64,000 nucleotides of DNA from Streptomyces curacoi (GCF_001513975.1 NZ_KQ947985.1:124001-188000), one strand, 5' to 3'; shown: positions 51,682 to 59,876, counted from the first letter of the stretch. The notes: generated by a model from the sequence alone, not told the origin. Numbers and translations are program-made.

Positions 51682-52418
51682 GACGCGGCGGGCTTGATCA
51701 GGTAACCGGCCCCACGCCGGGTGTGGATCATCGGCTCGCGCCCGGCGTCGATCTTCCGGCGCAGGTAGGAGATGTAGAGCTCGACGACATTGGCCTGCCC
51801 GCCGAAGTCGTACGACCACACGCGGTCGAGAATCTGGGCCTTGCTGAGCACGCGCCGCGGATTGCGCATCAGGAAGCGCAGCAGCTCGAACTCGGTGGCG
51901 GTGAGGTGGATGGACTCCCCGGCCCGCGAGACTTCATGGCTGTCCTCGTCGAGCGTCAGATCGCCGACGACCAGCACGGAGTCGGACCGCCGGTCGGCGG
52001 CACCGGAACGCCGGATGAGCCCGCGCAGCCGGGCGACGACCTCCTCCAGGCTGAACGGCTTGGTGACGTAGTCGTCCCCGCCCGCGGTAAGCCCGGCGAT
52101 ACGGTCCTCCACGGCGTCCTTGGCCGTCAGGAACAGCACCGGCACGTCCGGCAGCTCCCGCCGCAGCCGCCCGAGGACGGCCAGCCCGTCCATGTCCGGC
52201 AGCATCATGTCCAGGACGACGGCGTCGGGCCGGAACTCCCGCGCGGCCTGGATGGCACCGGTGCCATCCCCCGCGCTCCGGATCTGCCAGCCCTCATAGC
52301 GAAGGGCCATGGACAGCAGTTCGGTGATCGACAGCTCGTCGTCCACCACAAGCACTCGGACGGGGCTCCCGTCCGGCCTCAGCAGTTCGGTGCGCCCCTG
52401 GGGCGAGGTCGTGGTCAT
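51678..52418 (-). CDS. OmpR/PhoB-family response regulator
   Basis: 246 residues. The receiver domain has acidic pocket DDE at 26-28, phospho-acceptor D70 (VVLDMMLPDMDG) and LTAKD. The winged-helix DNA-binding domain is at about 150-245 (HLTATEFELLRFLMRNPRRVLSKAQILDRVWSYDFGGQANVVELYISYLRRKID). ATG at 52418 follows AAGGTG; a GTG three codons earlier is less likely. It heads the operon RR-kinase-GT2-GT39; the promoter lies in 52419-52570. Confidence 0.94.
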   Translation of the reverse strand: MTTTSPQGRTELLRPDGSPVRVLVVDDELSITELLSMALRYEGWQIRSAGDGTGAIQAAREFRPDAVVLDMMLPDMDGLAVLGRLRRELPDVPVLFLTAKDAVEDRIAGLTAGGDDYVTKPFSLEEVVARLRGLIRRSGAADRRSDSVLVVGDLTLDEDSHEVSRAGESIHLTATEFELLRFLMRNPRRVLSKAQILDRVWSYDFGGQANVVELYISYLRRKIDAGREPMIHTRRGAGYLIKPAAS

Positions 52419-52574
52419 AGTGGACACCTTGTCGGCGTCCTCTTAGAGCGCGCTTTCCCCAACCTGTGATTTTCCTGAGAAACGCACAGGAGGCTCTCAG
52501 GCAACGCCTGGGAAGTCCTTGGCCGACGATGCCACCGGTCTGCGGTAACGGGTCCTCCTGGGGTACGCCCCTGG

Positions 52575-52683
52575 TCAGGCAGCCGTACTGCCGACCATGA
52601 GGATCTTGATGGCGATGCTGCTGCCGTCGATCTCGTAGGTGGCTCTGTACGCACCGACGCGCAGCCGCCTCAGCTTGCTGGTG
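52575..52683 (-). pseudogene. C-terminal remnant of a RelE/ParE-type toxin gene
   Basis: On the minus strand, LRVGAYRATYEIDGSSIAIKILMVGSTAA followed by TGA matches the end of RelE toxins (LRVGxYRxxYxID...I.VLxVGHR). Just upstream only a few residues (TSKLRR) remain and then the frame merges with the ATPase gene. No start, no N-terminal half and no antitoxin are present, so it is a relic. Confidence 0.6.
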
Positions 52684-53134
52684 CATCGAGACTCCTCGGG
52701 ATGTCGAGTTCCGCCCAGACGGTCTTGCCCACGGTGAGCTTCTCGACTGCCCACCGATCGGCGTACGTGCGGACGAGGAGGAGCCCGCGGCCGAACTGTT
52801 CGTCCGGGGTGGTGGTACGGGCGGTCGGGAATCGTTCACCCCTCGGGTCGCTGACGGCCACCCGGAGCGCGGCGCCGCTGAGGGACGTCTCGACGCGGAA
52901 CAGACGGTCCCGAAGACAGCCGTGCAGTAAGGCGTTCGTGCACAACTCGCTTGCCAGGAGGGCTACGTCATCGGCGAGGGCGGGATGGCCCCAGTCGACG
53001 GCGAGTTGGGCGACGTGTCTGCGGGCGAGGGGGATGTTGCGGGGGTACGGGGTGTAGCTGACGGTGTCGTAGCGGTCGTAGGCCTTGGCCGTGCCTTTGA
53101 CTTTGCGGTTTCCGGGAGGGCAGGAATCGGTCAC
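52670..53134 (-). CDS. HATPase_c_2 anti-sigma-like ATP-binding protein (triad 2)
   Basis: 154 residues from GTG at 53134, chosen for the perfect GGAGG site seven bases upstream (GGAGGATCCC). N box LLASELCTNALLHG, G1 VSDPRGERFP and G2 EQFGRGLLLVRTYADRWAVEK are those of RsbW-like ATPases. The GKTVWAELDIPR end is typical of Streptomyces members. It is divergent from the XRE regulator and so repeats the layout of triad 1. Confidence 0.85.
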   Translation of the reverse strand: MTDSCPPGNRKVKGTAKAYDRYDTVSYTPYPRNIPLARRHVAQLAVDWGHPALADDVALLASELCTNALLHGCLRDRLFRVETSLSGAALRVAVSDPRGERFPTARTTTPDEQFGRGLLLVRTYADRWAVEKLTVGKTVWAELDIPRSLDAPAS

Positions 53135-53356
53135 GGGATCCTCCGGTGGGCTGGTGGGGGGTTGGGGTGGCTCCGCCGTGTGGGCAGCACGGTGCACTTC
53201 CGCCAACTGGTGCCGCTTGGTGGGCGATTGAGTACCCACGGTAGGCACATATAGGGTGCGGCAGCAATCGAACGTCGGCAGAAAATTCTCTGCCGAAGTT
53301 GTGAGGTGCTCGCAGGGGGCTACAGACTGAGGCGTCTCACTAAGGGGGATCGCTGT

Positions 53357-54235
53357 ATGGGCAACAACCCTGACCGCGGACGGACCATCACGACCGTGCT
53401 CGGACGCAGGCTCGGCGGAGAGCTGCTGCAGATGCGGGAGGCGTGCGGTCTACGGCAGATGCATGCCGCCGAGGCGCTGACGGCGTCCGTCACGAAGGTG
53501 GCGAAGATCGAGCGCGGGCAGGTGCCGATGCGCGATCCCGACGTCAGGGCACTGTGTCACCTGTACGGCCAGAGCGACGAGGCCGTGATCGGCAAGCTGC
53601 TGGCGCTCGCGAAGGCGGACCGTGAGCGGCGCAAGGCGCACGGCTGGTGGAACCAGTACCCACAGTTGCAGGCGATGGTCGAGTACGTCGCACTCGAGGA
53701 CATCGCCACCAACATCCGCACCTGGCAACTAGCCATCGTCCCAGGCCTGTTGCAGACGGCGGATTATGCGCGGGCGCTCGCCGTCGGCAACGGTCACTGG
53801 GAGGACCCGGACGAGATCGAGCCGTTCGTCGAGTCCCGGATGGCCCGACAGGCACGGCTGGACGGCGAGAATCCCCTGGAGCTCTGGGCGGTCGTCCACG
53901 AAGCGGCCCTGCGTCAGCTGGTCGGTGGGCGGGACGTCATGCGGGCGCAGTTGGAGCACCTACTGGATTTGGCACGGCGACCGAATGTGAAGCTGCAGGT
54001 GCTTCCGTATCTCGCGGGTGCCCATCCAGGCATGACCAGTGCCTTCACCATCGTGTCGTTCACCGAACCCGGCGCGCTCGACGTGGTCCACGTGGATACC
54101 GCCTCGTCGACCCTCTGGTTGGAGAGCAATACTGATGCCGACCACCACAACGGGCTCTTCGATCGCCTCACGCGGCTGAGCCTCGCGCAGCGCAACTCGG
54201 TCAGACTGATCGACGGGATCCTGAAGGAGATGTAG
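53357..54235 (+). CDS. XRE-family regulator with DUF5753 (WhiJ type, triad 2)
   Basis: 292 residues. The HTH is at about 17-70 (LGGELLQMREACGLRQMHAAEALTASVTKVAKIERGQVPM) and DUF5753 from about 105, with WQLAIVPGLLQTADYARALAVGN and VKLQVLPYLAGAHPGMTSAFTIVSF. AAGGGGGAT precedes the ATG. It is a clear paralogue of the regulator at 11155 in layout and domain order. The DUF397 partner starts five bases after its stop. Confidence 0.9.
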   Translation: MGNNPDRGRTITTVLGRRLGGELLQMREACGLRQMHAAEALTASVTKVAKIERGQVPMRDPDVRALCHLYGQSDEAVIGKLLALAKADRERRKAHGWWNQYPQLQAMVEYVALEDIATNIRTWQLAIVPGLLQTADYARALAVGNGHWEDPDEIEPFVESRMARQARLDGENPLELWAVVHEAALRQLVGGRDVMRAQLEHLLDLARRPNVKLQVLPYLAGAHPGMTSAFTIVSFTEPGALDVVHVDTASSTLWLESNTDADHHNGLFDRLTRLSLAQRNSVRLIDGILKEM

Positions 54236-54240
54236 TCGGC

Positions 54241-54429
54241 GTGCCCGCATACGAGTTCGTCAGGTCCACCTACAGCGGCGGCAACGCCGGCCAGGAGTGC
54301 GTCGAGGTCGCCCGCAACGTCCCCGGCACCGTCGCCGTCCGAGACTCCAAGGACGCGGACGGACCGATACTCCAGCTCACGCAGGGAAGCTGGACGGCCT
54401 TCCTTCGTTCAGTCTCACATCACGGCTGA
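54241..54429 (+). CDS. DUF397 small protein (triad 2)
   Basis: 62 residues from GTG at 54241: FVRSTYSGGNAGQECVEVARNVPGTVAVRDSKDADGP, then LQLTQGSWTAFLRSV, the complete family pattern. The ribosome-binding GGAG lies inside the end of the XRE gene. It ends within the last ten bases of the converging monooxygenase-like gene. Confidence 0.9.
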   Translation: MPAYEFVRSTYSGGNAGQECVEVARNVPGTVAVRDSKDADGPILQLTQGSWTAFLRSVSHHG

Positions 54430-54833
54430 ACGCCACCCGGCGAGACCGTCTCGCAGGGCCCAGCGGTCGGGGTGCTCCCCCGCTCGAACCCATTGCTGTG
54501 CTCGACCTTGGCGATGTGCAACGAGTAGCGCTCGTACCAGTGCGCACGCCCCTGCGCCTTGGCCGCGCGGTGCTCCGCATGGTCGCGCCACTGCTCGATC
54601 CCGGCGAGGTCCCTGAAGTAGGCGACCGTGATCGCGAGACCGCCGGGGGTGCGGGCGGAGTCCTCGCCGAGGAAGCCGGGGATCTCCTTGACGAGTTCGC
54701 CCATGCGCTGGGCGGTCGCGCCGTATCCGCCATCACTCTCGGTGCGCAGGGAGGTGAACACGACGGCGTAGTACGGAGGTTCGTGAGCAGGAACGGGGAC
54801 AGGGGCGACAGGCGCAATGGATTGATCGCTCAT
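54420..54833 (-). CDS. antibiotic-biosynthesis-monooxygenase-like (ABM fold) protein
   Basis: 137 residues. PPYYAVVFTSLRTESDGGYGATAQRMGELVKEIPGFLGEDSARTPGGLAITVAYFRDLAGIEQWRDHAEHRAAKAQGRAHWYERYSLHIAKVE fits the dimeric ferredoxin-like ABM family: a strand, the GELVKEIPGFLG helix and the WRDH..H..A...GR..WY pattern. Residues in this pattern sometimes bind haem or substrate. Stands alone; a modest conserved Streptomyces protein without known role. Confidence 0.83.
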   Translation of the reverse strand: MSDQSIAPVAPVPVPAHEPPYYAVVFTSLRTESDGGYGATAQRMGELVKEIPGFLGEDSARTPGGLAITVAYFRDLAGIEQWRDHAEHRAAKAQGRAHWYERYSLHIAKVEHSNGFERGSTPTAGPCETVSPGGVQP

Positions 54834-54946
54834 GTCACCTACAGTCGGCTCCCGCACCACACGGCGTCCAGGTCCCTTGCCGAAAGGGATCCCGGAGGGA
54901 TCCAACTCTTTACTGTCACCACCCCATCTGCCTGCCGTGCGCAGGT

Positions 54947-55200
54947 CTACCGGAAGGGGATGTTGAGCCAGTGGCTGCCGGGGTCGGACAGCAGAATCCG
55001 GTGAACGCTGACCATGTCCTCGTACCAGCTGCCGAATTTCTCGTTGTCGCGGCGGCGCAGACCCCCGCGGGCCAGGCAAGAGGCCCGGTGAACCGGCGGT
55101 GAGCCGTCGCTGCCGACGGCCCGAACGAAGCAGTGGGAAGTTGCTGCCACGTGCAGCCCGAAGTCGACACGAACACGATCGCAGCCAGCACCTCACGCGC
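54947..55200 (-). pseudogene. IS5-type transposase fragment joined to another gene end
   Basis: On the minus strand 55197-55087 encodes REVLAAIVFVSTSGCTWQQLP...FGPS...AHRRF, recognisable as the N-terminal DUF4096 part of IS5-like transposases. Downstream, in another frame, comes RRRDNEKFGSWYEDMVSVHRILLSDPGSHWLNIPFR (ending at 54947), which is unlike transposase and looks like the end of a different gene. No terminal inverted repeats or catalytic DDE region remain. Confidence 0.6.
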
Positions 55201-55604
55201 TGCTGACGCTCCGTCACTTTCGCCGTGTTGCGTGATAGCCGTCAGCATCGAGATACTTCCGCCTAAAGGTGAACGGACCGGGAAATGAGGCGGTTTCTCT
55301 TCCCGACGGGGCATATCGGATTGTGTGCGGCGTTCCGACCGCAACCGCGAGAGCGACGGCGTCCTGGCCAGCGAGTTGGGAAAGAAAAGGCTGGACGGGC
55401 GACTTTACAGGGATATACTTTCATCCGTCTCCGGCGTGCAGAAGAAGGGGAATATGCGACGCGGCCAGTTTCGTTGACGCGCAATCACTGTGTGTATCCT
55501 CGTCAACTCGCCTATCGCATCTGCGTCGCCAGAGCACGACATTTTCAACCGTGACGACATGACCAGTCGTTGGATATATCGGTAGGAAAGATGAGGGGGA
55601 AACC
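55201..55604. other. 404-bp gap without a supported gene
   Basis: The left half still resembles degraded coding sequence. The right half is AT-richer than anything else nearby (e.g. GGGATATACTTTCATCC near 55411 and GGATATATCGGTAGGAAAG at 55569-55587) and should hold the promoter of the secreted crystallin-like protein that follows. No inverted repeat longer than seven bases caught my eye. Confidence 0.4.
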
Positions 55605-55961
55605 ATGAAGCGCACCATTGCCGTTGCCGTCGGCGCGCTGTCTCTGGCCGCTTCCGGCGTGATCGGCTTCAGCGCCGTCGCACAGGCGGAATCCGACCAG
55701 CGCGACACACGCGCCGGCAAGTTCACTCTGTATGAGCACGATGACTTCGAGGGCCGCCAGTGGAGCTTCTATCCGGACAACAACTGCTGGAAACCGAGTG
55801 GCTCCTGGGCGAGTTCGATGAAAAACGGCTCGGACCGGTGGGTGTGGCTCTACAGCGGGGAGCGCTGCACCGGCGACGCGGGCTACGGTGCGAGGCCTCA
55901 CACCACGGACGATGACCTGACGGACAACGACTGGGACAACAGGACGAGGACTGTCAGGTAG
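55605..55961 (+). CDS. secreted beta/gamma-crystallin or I36-inhibitor-like protein
   Basis: 118 residues. The signal peptide (MKRTIAVAVGALSLAASGV...AVAQA) is likely cut after AQA. The mature part begins a Greek-key-like motif FTLYEHDDFEGRQWSFYPDNNC, followed by GSWASSMKNGSDRWVWLYSGERC and NDWDNRTRTVR. This is the form of Streptomyces metalloproteinase inhibitors (peptidase inhibitor family I36) and small beta/gamma-crystallins; two cysteines could bridge. GGGGGAAACC is the ribosome-binding region. A fragment of a similar gene lies at 56998-57066. Confidence 0.8.
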   Translation: MKRTIAVAVGALSLAASGVIGFSAVAQAESDQRDTRAGKFTLYEHDDFEGRQWSFYPDNNCWKPSGSWASSMKNGSDRWVWLYSGERCTGDAGYGARPHTTDDDLTDNDWDNRTRTVR

Positions 55962-56103
55962 CCTCCGGGCCGAGTGATCAACGCCCACGTCTCACCATGA
56001 AGGGCGCGGAAGTCGATTCGAGTCGTAGCGATGTAAGGCGGGGTGTGGTGCCTGCACCAGTGCTGCACCCTGCACGGTGTGAGTAGAGCACGAGGAGTAC
56101 AGC

Positions 56104-56997
56104 GTGTCCGTTCGGCTCTGGGGTGCGGCCCTGCTGCTCGCGGTCGCGGCCGTGGGGTGTTCCACGTCGGGGTCGGATTCGCCGTCCGGGCCGCAGCAGG
56201 CAGGCGGCGGCTGGGAAAGCGGGACCGTTCCGCTGCCGGGCAAGGAGGCGCGGGAAATCACCGTGCCGTTCGATGAGTACAACATCTCCCCGGCGGACGC
56301 CATACGGATTGACACGGCTGAGGACTCCCTGGTCGGCGAGTGCATGCGGGAGCGGGGCATGAAGTGGACAGTGGCGCCGCTTCCCCCCGAGCGCGATATC
56401 GCCCCGCCCAATCGCCGCCGCTACGGCGTGGTTGAGCCGGACGCCGCCCGGGTCTTCGGCTTCCACAACCCGCAGGACAGACCATCCGTAGTCCGGCGCA
56501 ACAAGGAACTCGACACCCGGGGCCGCAAGATCTCGCCCGAGGTTCGGCGGGCCGCGTACGGCGACGAGTCCAAGCCCGGCCCCGGCGGCTGTCTCAAGAA
56601 GGCCCGGGATCAGATGATGAAGGGGGCACCAAAGATCAACGTGTCCCTCTTCAACAAACGCAGCGGGCAGACTTTCGAGGCTTCCCAGCGCGATGCGAAG
56701 GTCGAGCGTGTCTTCCGCTCCTGGAGCGCCTGCATGAAGGAAGCAGGCTTCCGCTACAAGGATCCGCTGGCTGCCGCCACCGACGAGCGGTGGGGAACGG
56801 ACCAGCCCTCCCGCAAGGAGATCCGTACGGCCCAGGCGGATGTGCGGTGCAACGAGAAGACGGACCTCACGGCCATCTGGATGGCGGCGGAGAAACGTAT
56901 CCAGGACGACGTCATTCGCGAGCATCCCAAGGAATTTCGGGCGCTGAAGGTGACCAAGGACGTACAGCTCAAGGCAGCCCGCCGCATCCTCGGCTGA
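56104..56997 (+). CDS. lipoprotein of unknown function
   Basis: 297 residues from GTG at 56104 with GAGGAG upstream. The signal ends in a lipobox AVGC. Mature protein: a short Gly/Ser linker, then an all-alpha-looking domain with four cysteines (GECMRERGMKW, GGCLKKARDQM, SACMKEAGFRY, VRCNEKTDL), spaced as in Streptomyces lipoproteins found near secreted inhibitors. The pattern of xxCMxxxG pairs suggests two disulfides. It follows the crystallin-like gene by 142 bp. Confidence 0.75.
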   Translation: MSVRLWGAALLLAVAAVGCSTSGSDSPSGPQQAGGGWESGTVPLPGKEAREITVPFDEYNISPADAIRIDTAEDSLVGECMRERGMKWTVAPLPPERDIAPPNRRRYGVVEPDAARVFGFHNPQDRPSVVRRNKELDTRGRKISPEVRRAAYGDESKPGPGGCLKKARDQMMKGAPKINVSLFNKRSGQTFEASQRDAKVERVFRSWSACMKEAGFRYKDPLAAATDERWGTDQPSRKEIRTAQADVRCNEKTDLTAIWMAAEKRIQDDVIREHPKEFRALKVTKDVQLKAARRILG

Positions 56998-57066
56998 CGA
57001 CAAAAGACCTGACGGACAGCGGCTTCGACAGCAAGACGAGCTCGGTCAAGCTGAGCTGGGTCATCC
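56998..57066 (+). pseudogene. 3' fragment of a crystallin/I36-like gene
   Basis: In one forward frame directly after the lipoprotein gene, TTKDLTDSGFDSKTSSVKLSW parallels the end of the intact secreted protein (TTDDDLTDNDWDNRTRTVR at 55905-55958), including ACCTGACGGACA at DNA level. No start or body is present. It seems that a second copy once lay here and was largely replaced. Confidence 0.5.
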
Positions 57067-57385
57067 CGACGCATCCGGATTCGAGATCGGCGTCCGGCCT
57101 GAACCACGGGCGCGGCCGTCGGCCCGCTCCGCGATCCAGCCCGCCATCGCCCGTACGCCGAGGAACGTGTACGTGCCGGGTACGGGGTCCAGGTAGAGGG
57201 CGAAGTCCTCGCCGCTGAACGGCTCGGCGGGGAAGCTCACTCCGGCACCCGCGTACGACGTGGCCAGCACGTTGAAGCCGTCGACGAGGAACAGCGTAGA
57301 AGCGCGAGTCGATCTCCTCCTGCGGCGCGTCGGTGGCACGGTCCGGGACCGTCTTGCGTCCGGTCGCTCCTGGAAACACAACCAC
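57061..57385 (-). pseudogene. frameshifted gene remnant of unknown family
   Basis: On the minus strand one frame gives PDRATDAPQEEIDSRFY (57354-57304) and then coding character jumps to another frame: LFLVDGFNVLATSYAGAGVSFPAEPFSGEDFALYLDPVPGTYTFLGVRAMAGWIAER (57300-57130), which is clearly protein-like. The break lies near 57300. No ribosome-binding site or complete frame exists. I do not recognise the family. Confidence 0.45.
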
Positions 57386-57450
57386 GTCCGCGACGATGAG
57401 GGCCGCCGTGCCTCCCAGTCGGGCGATGCGGGTTCAGCTGAAGACGCCGG

Positions 57451-58356
57451 TCAGAACAACCCGTCCTGCACACTCCCCTCCCGTGCCCGGAAGTCCCGCA
57501 CGGGCACAGCCAATTCACCGTCCCCACTGACCCCACTGACCCCACCGCCCGCACCCGTCGGCACCAGTTCCCACCCCCTCATCAGCCGCGTATCGAGCAC
57601 GACGACCCCGCCACCCGTCTCCACATGGAGATCCGGCCCCGCAGCCGCCACCAACCGCCCGCTCACCGCCCCGCCCGCGACAAGCTCGGTCACCTCCCCG
57701 ACCGCGGCCGGCAGCTCCGCCAGCCCAAACACCCGGCCGTGGTCGACCGGTTGGCAGGGCTCGCGGGTGAGGGACTCCGGCCAGTCGGGCAGGGCAACCG
57801 CCCTGGCGTGCAGGTCCGCCACCTCGGCCGCCCGCTCCGCTTCCGAGCGCGGCAGCGATGACCGCACCGCCCGCTTGGCGCCGTACGGAATCCGGTCCGG
57901 CACCCGTAGTGCCGCCCGCAACAGTTCCTCGGCGCGCCGGGCCGCCATCAACGGGCCGGCGCCCAGCCAGCTGAAGCAGACCGCCCCCTGTTCCAGCAGC
58001 CGGGCCGAGCCCCGCTCAAGGGCAGTGATGCCGACCTTGGTTATCCCGGGGCCGAACCACGCCAGATATACGTGGTACGGGCGCGGATCGTCCGCGATCG
58101 TGTCCGCGGCCACCGAATGCGCCCGGTCCAGCCGCGCACACTCCTCGCACCGCGCCCCCGTACTCCGCCCCGGCACGACCGCCCGCACCGGACACGCATG
58201 CCCCCGTGCCCCCACGCATGTCCGCACGCCCCCTTCCGCGACCCCGAAGGCCACCCGTTTCCCCCAGGTCAGCGCGGAGCGCCGACCTCCGTCCCACACC
58301 AGCTCAGGGCCGGCCGCCGACCATCGCAGCCCCGAGCATCTCCATGCCTGTGCCAT
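57451..58356 (-). CDS. DUF2797 family protein
   Basis: 301 residues. A zinc-finger-like cysteine set (CVGARGHACPV...ARCEEC) lies at about 47-78, followed by YHVYLAWFGPGITKVGITALERGSARLLEQGAVCFSWLGAGPLMAARRAEELLRAAL, resembling a GIY-YIG-like core (VYLA...KVGIT). DUF2797 is widespread in actinobacteria and uncharacterised; nucleic-acid binding is a reasonable guess from the Cys cluster and nuclease-like core. Confidence 0.85.
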   Translation of the reverse strand: MAQAWRCSGLRWSAAGPELVWDGGRRSALTWGKRVAFGVAEGGVRTCVGARGHACPVRAVVPGRSTGARCEECARLDRAHSVAADTIADDPRPYHVYLAWFGPGITKVGITALERGSARLLEQGAVCFSWLGAGPLMAARRAEELLRAALRVPDRIPYGAKRAVRSSLPRSEAERAAEVADLHARAVALPDWPESLTREPCQPVDHGRVFGLAELPAAVGEVTELVAGGAVSGRLVAAAGPDLHVETGGGVVVLDTRLMRGWELVPTGAGGGVSGVSGDGELAVPVRDFRAREGSVQDGLF

Positions 58357-58428
58357 CGCTCTTCGAGCCTAGGGGCTGCCACTGACAACGCCGCCGACAA
58401 CGCCCCTTCAGTGACCGACTCGGCCGTC

Positions 58429-58800
58429 TCAACCGGCTTCCGCGGCAGCCGGCTCCGGCTCTCCCGCCACGGGCACCACACCGGACGACGCCACCGCGCC
58501 CGCACCCCGGCCCCGCCCCGCCAGCCGGCACCCCCAGCAGTCCGCATGCCCTCCCCGCGCCGCCAGGTCACGCGCCCCCATCCGCCACTCACCGCGCGGC
58601 CGGACGGCCGGAGGCTTGCCCCATCCGGTCAGGTGCAGGGCCCAGGTGACGAGGACGCTCGCCGCCAGGATCACCAGCCCGCCGCCGATCAGCGCGCCCG
58701 AGACGATGCATATCCCCGCCCCCAGCACGGCGGAGCCGATGGTCGCGATGGCGGTTCCGGTCCACCCCGCGACCGTGTGCCCCTCGTCATACTGGCTCAC
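58429..58800 (-). CDS. small two-span membrane protein of the HGxxPAAW type
   Basis: 123 residues from GTG at 58800 with GGGAGG upstream. EGHTVAGWTGTAIATIGSAVLGAGICIVSG is a diverged form of the HGxxPAAW-family start (HGxTPAAWTG), followed by a second helix GGLVILAASVLVTWALHLTGW. The C-terminal 60 residues are Gly/Ala/Arg-rich and probably disordered. Function unknown; usually linked with tryptophan/membrane gene neighbourhoods in Streptomyces, not the case here. Confidence 0.78.
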   Translation of the reverse strand: MSQYDEGHTVAGWTGTAIATIGSAVLGAGICIVSGALIGGGLVILAASVLVTWALHLTGWGKPPAVRPRGEWRMGARDLAARGGHADCWGCRLAGRGRGAGAVASSGVVPVAGEPEPAAAEAG

Positions 58801-58837
58801 GTGCCCACCTCCCGAGAATCCCTCACTTCGTAAGAAG

Positions 58838-58850
58838 TTTAGAGGCTAAA
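58838..58850. promoter_or_regulatory. palindrome in the promoter of the MarR gene
   Basis: TTTAGAGGCTAAA (5+3+5, perfect arms) lies 28 bp before the MarR start codon, in an AT-rich stretch; a further half-site GCTAA occurs at 58861-58865. Likely autoregulatory site. Confidence 0.55.
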
Positions 58851-58878
58851 TCTCTCATCAGCTAAGGTAATCAGGAAA

Positions 58879-59439
58879 ATGCCAGCCACGCCGCGCCCCA
58901 CCGCCACCCCCGCCCAGGCGCTGGAGGCGATGGACTCCCTCATCGCGGCCCACCTGCTCGGCCAGCAGGAGATGGCCCAGCGGCTGGGCCTGAACATCAC
59001 CGACCTGCTCTGTTTCGCCTGCGTCCTGAAGGCCGGCGAGAACCTGCTCACGGCGGGCGACCTCGCGGAGCACGCCCACGTCACGACCGGCGCGATGACC
59101 GGCATCCTCAACCGCCTGGAACGCGCCGGCTTCATCACCCGCCGCCCGGACCCGGCCGACCGCCGCCGCGTCCGCGTGGCCGCCGTCCCGGCCGCCGTCT
59201 CCCGCGTCGAGGCCCTCTACGGCCCCTACTACGGCCGCCTGAACGACCTTTTCGCGTCCTACTCCGCCGACGAGATCGCCGTACTCACCGACTGGTTCAC
59301 GCGCACGACGGGCCTCGCCCAGGCCTATATCGACGAACTGCGCGAGAAGGAGGACCAGAAGGACAGCAGGAAGGACAGCAGGAAGGACACGGACAGCAAG
59401 ACCGCCAAGAGCCGTGCGAAGAACAAGAACCAGGCCTGA
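58879..59439 (+). CDS. MarR-family regulator with lysine-rich tail
   Basis: 186 residues. Winged helix at about 50-110 (LLTAGDLAEHAHVTTGAMTGILNRLERAGFITRRPDPADRRRVRVAAV). The C-terminal 35 residues are a run of Lys/Asp/Ser/Arg (EKEDQKDSRKDSRKDTDSKTAKSRAKNKNQA) with a direct DSRKD repeat, probably disordered and DNA-contacting. Its stop is directly followed by the stop of the converging HxlR gene (59439/59440), leaving no gap. Confidence 0.88.
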   Translation: MPATPRPTATPAQALEAMDSLIAAHLLGQQEMAQRLGLNITDLLCFACVLKAGENLLTAGDLAEHAHVTTGAMTGILNRLERAGFITRRPDPADRRRVRVAAVPAAVSRVEALYGPYYGRLNDLFASYSADEIAVLTDWFTRTTGLAQAYIDELREKEDQKDSRKDSRKDTDSKTAKSRAKNKNQA

Positions 59440-59847
59440 TCACCGGCGGCCGACGACCCGCGCGTCCTCCCGGGCGTCGTAGTCCGCGCGCGCCCGCTCG
59501 ACCTCGGCCAGATTGACCGACCACTCCGAGAGCGCGGCGAACAACGGCGCCAGGCTGCGCCCCAGTTCGCTGATCTCGTACTCCACGCGCGGCGGGACCT
59601 CGGGGTGATAGGTGCGCACGACCAGCCCGTCCCGCTCCAGCTGCCGCAGCCGCTGCGTCAGTACCTTCGGCGTGATCGTGGCGATACGGCGCTCCAGTTC
59701 GACGAAGCGCTGACGGCCGTACTCGTGAAGTGCCCACAGGATCGGGGTCGTCCAGCGGCTGAAGACGATGTCGACGACGGGGGCGATCGGGCAGGCGCTC
59801 TCGGGATCACCGCCGCGCGGGGCCCGCTTCCCTGTGTCCTCCGTCAC
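59440..59847 (-). CDS. HxlR-family regulator
   Basis: 135 residues from GTG at 59847. CPIAPVVDIVFSRWTTPILWALHEYGRQRFVELERRIATITPKVLTQRLRQLERDGLVVRTYHPEVPPRVEYEISELG is a complete HxlR winged helix; the early Cys (C19) is often a redox or electrophile sensor in this family. It is divergent from the NAD(P)-binding protein gene at 59942, the usual HxlR-oxidoreductase pairing. Confidence 0.9.
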   Translation of the reverse strand: MTEDTGKRAPRGGDPESACPIAPVVDIVFSRWTTPILWALHEYGRQRFVELERRIATITPKVLTQRLRQLERDGLVVRTYHPEVPPRVEYEISELGRSLAPLFAALSEWSVNLAEVERARADYDAREDARVVGRR

Positions 59848-59876
59848 AACTACCCCTGTTCGCCAATACTTTCCTC

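Noticed and set aside
54916..55344. A 142-codon leftward open frame as an intact gene
   Set aside because: Only its middle resembles an IS5 transposase N-terminus; the rest is out of frame with the remaining protein-like sequence, so it is a relic.
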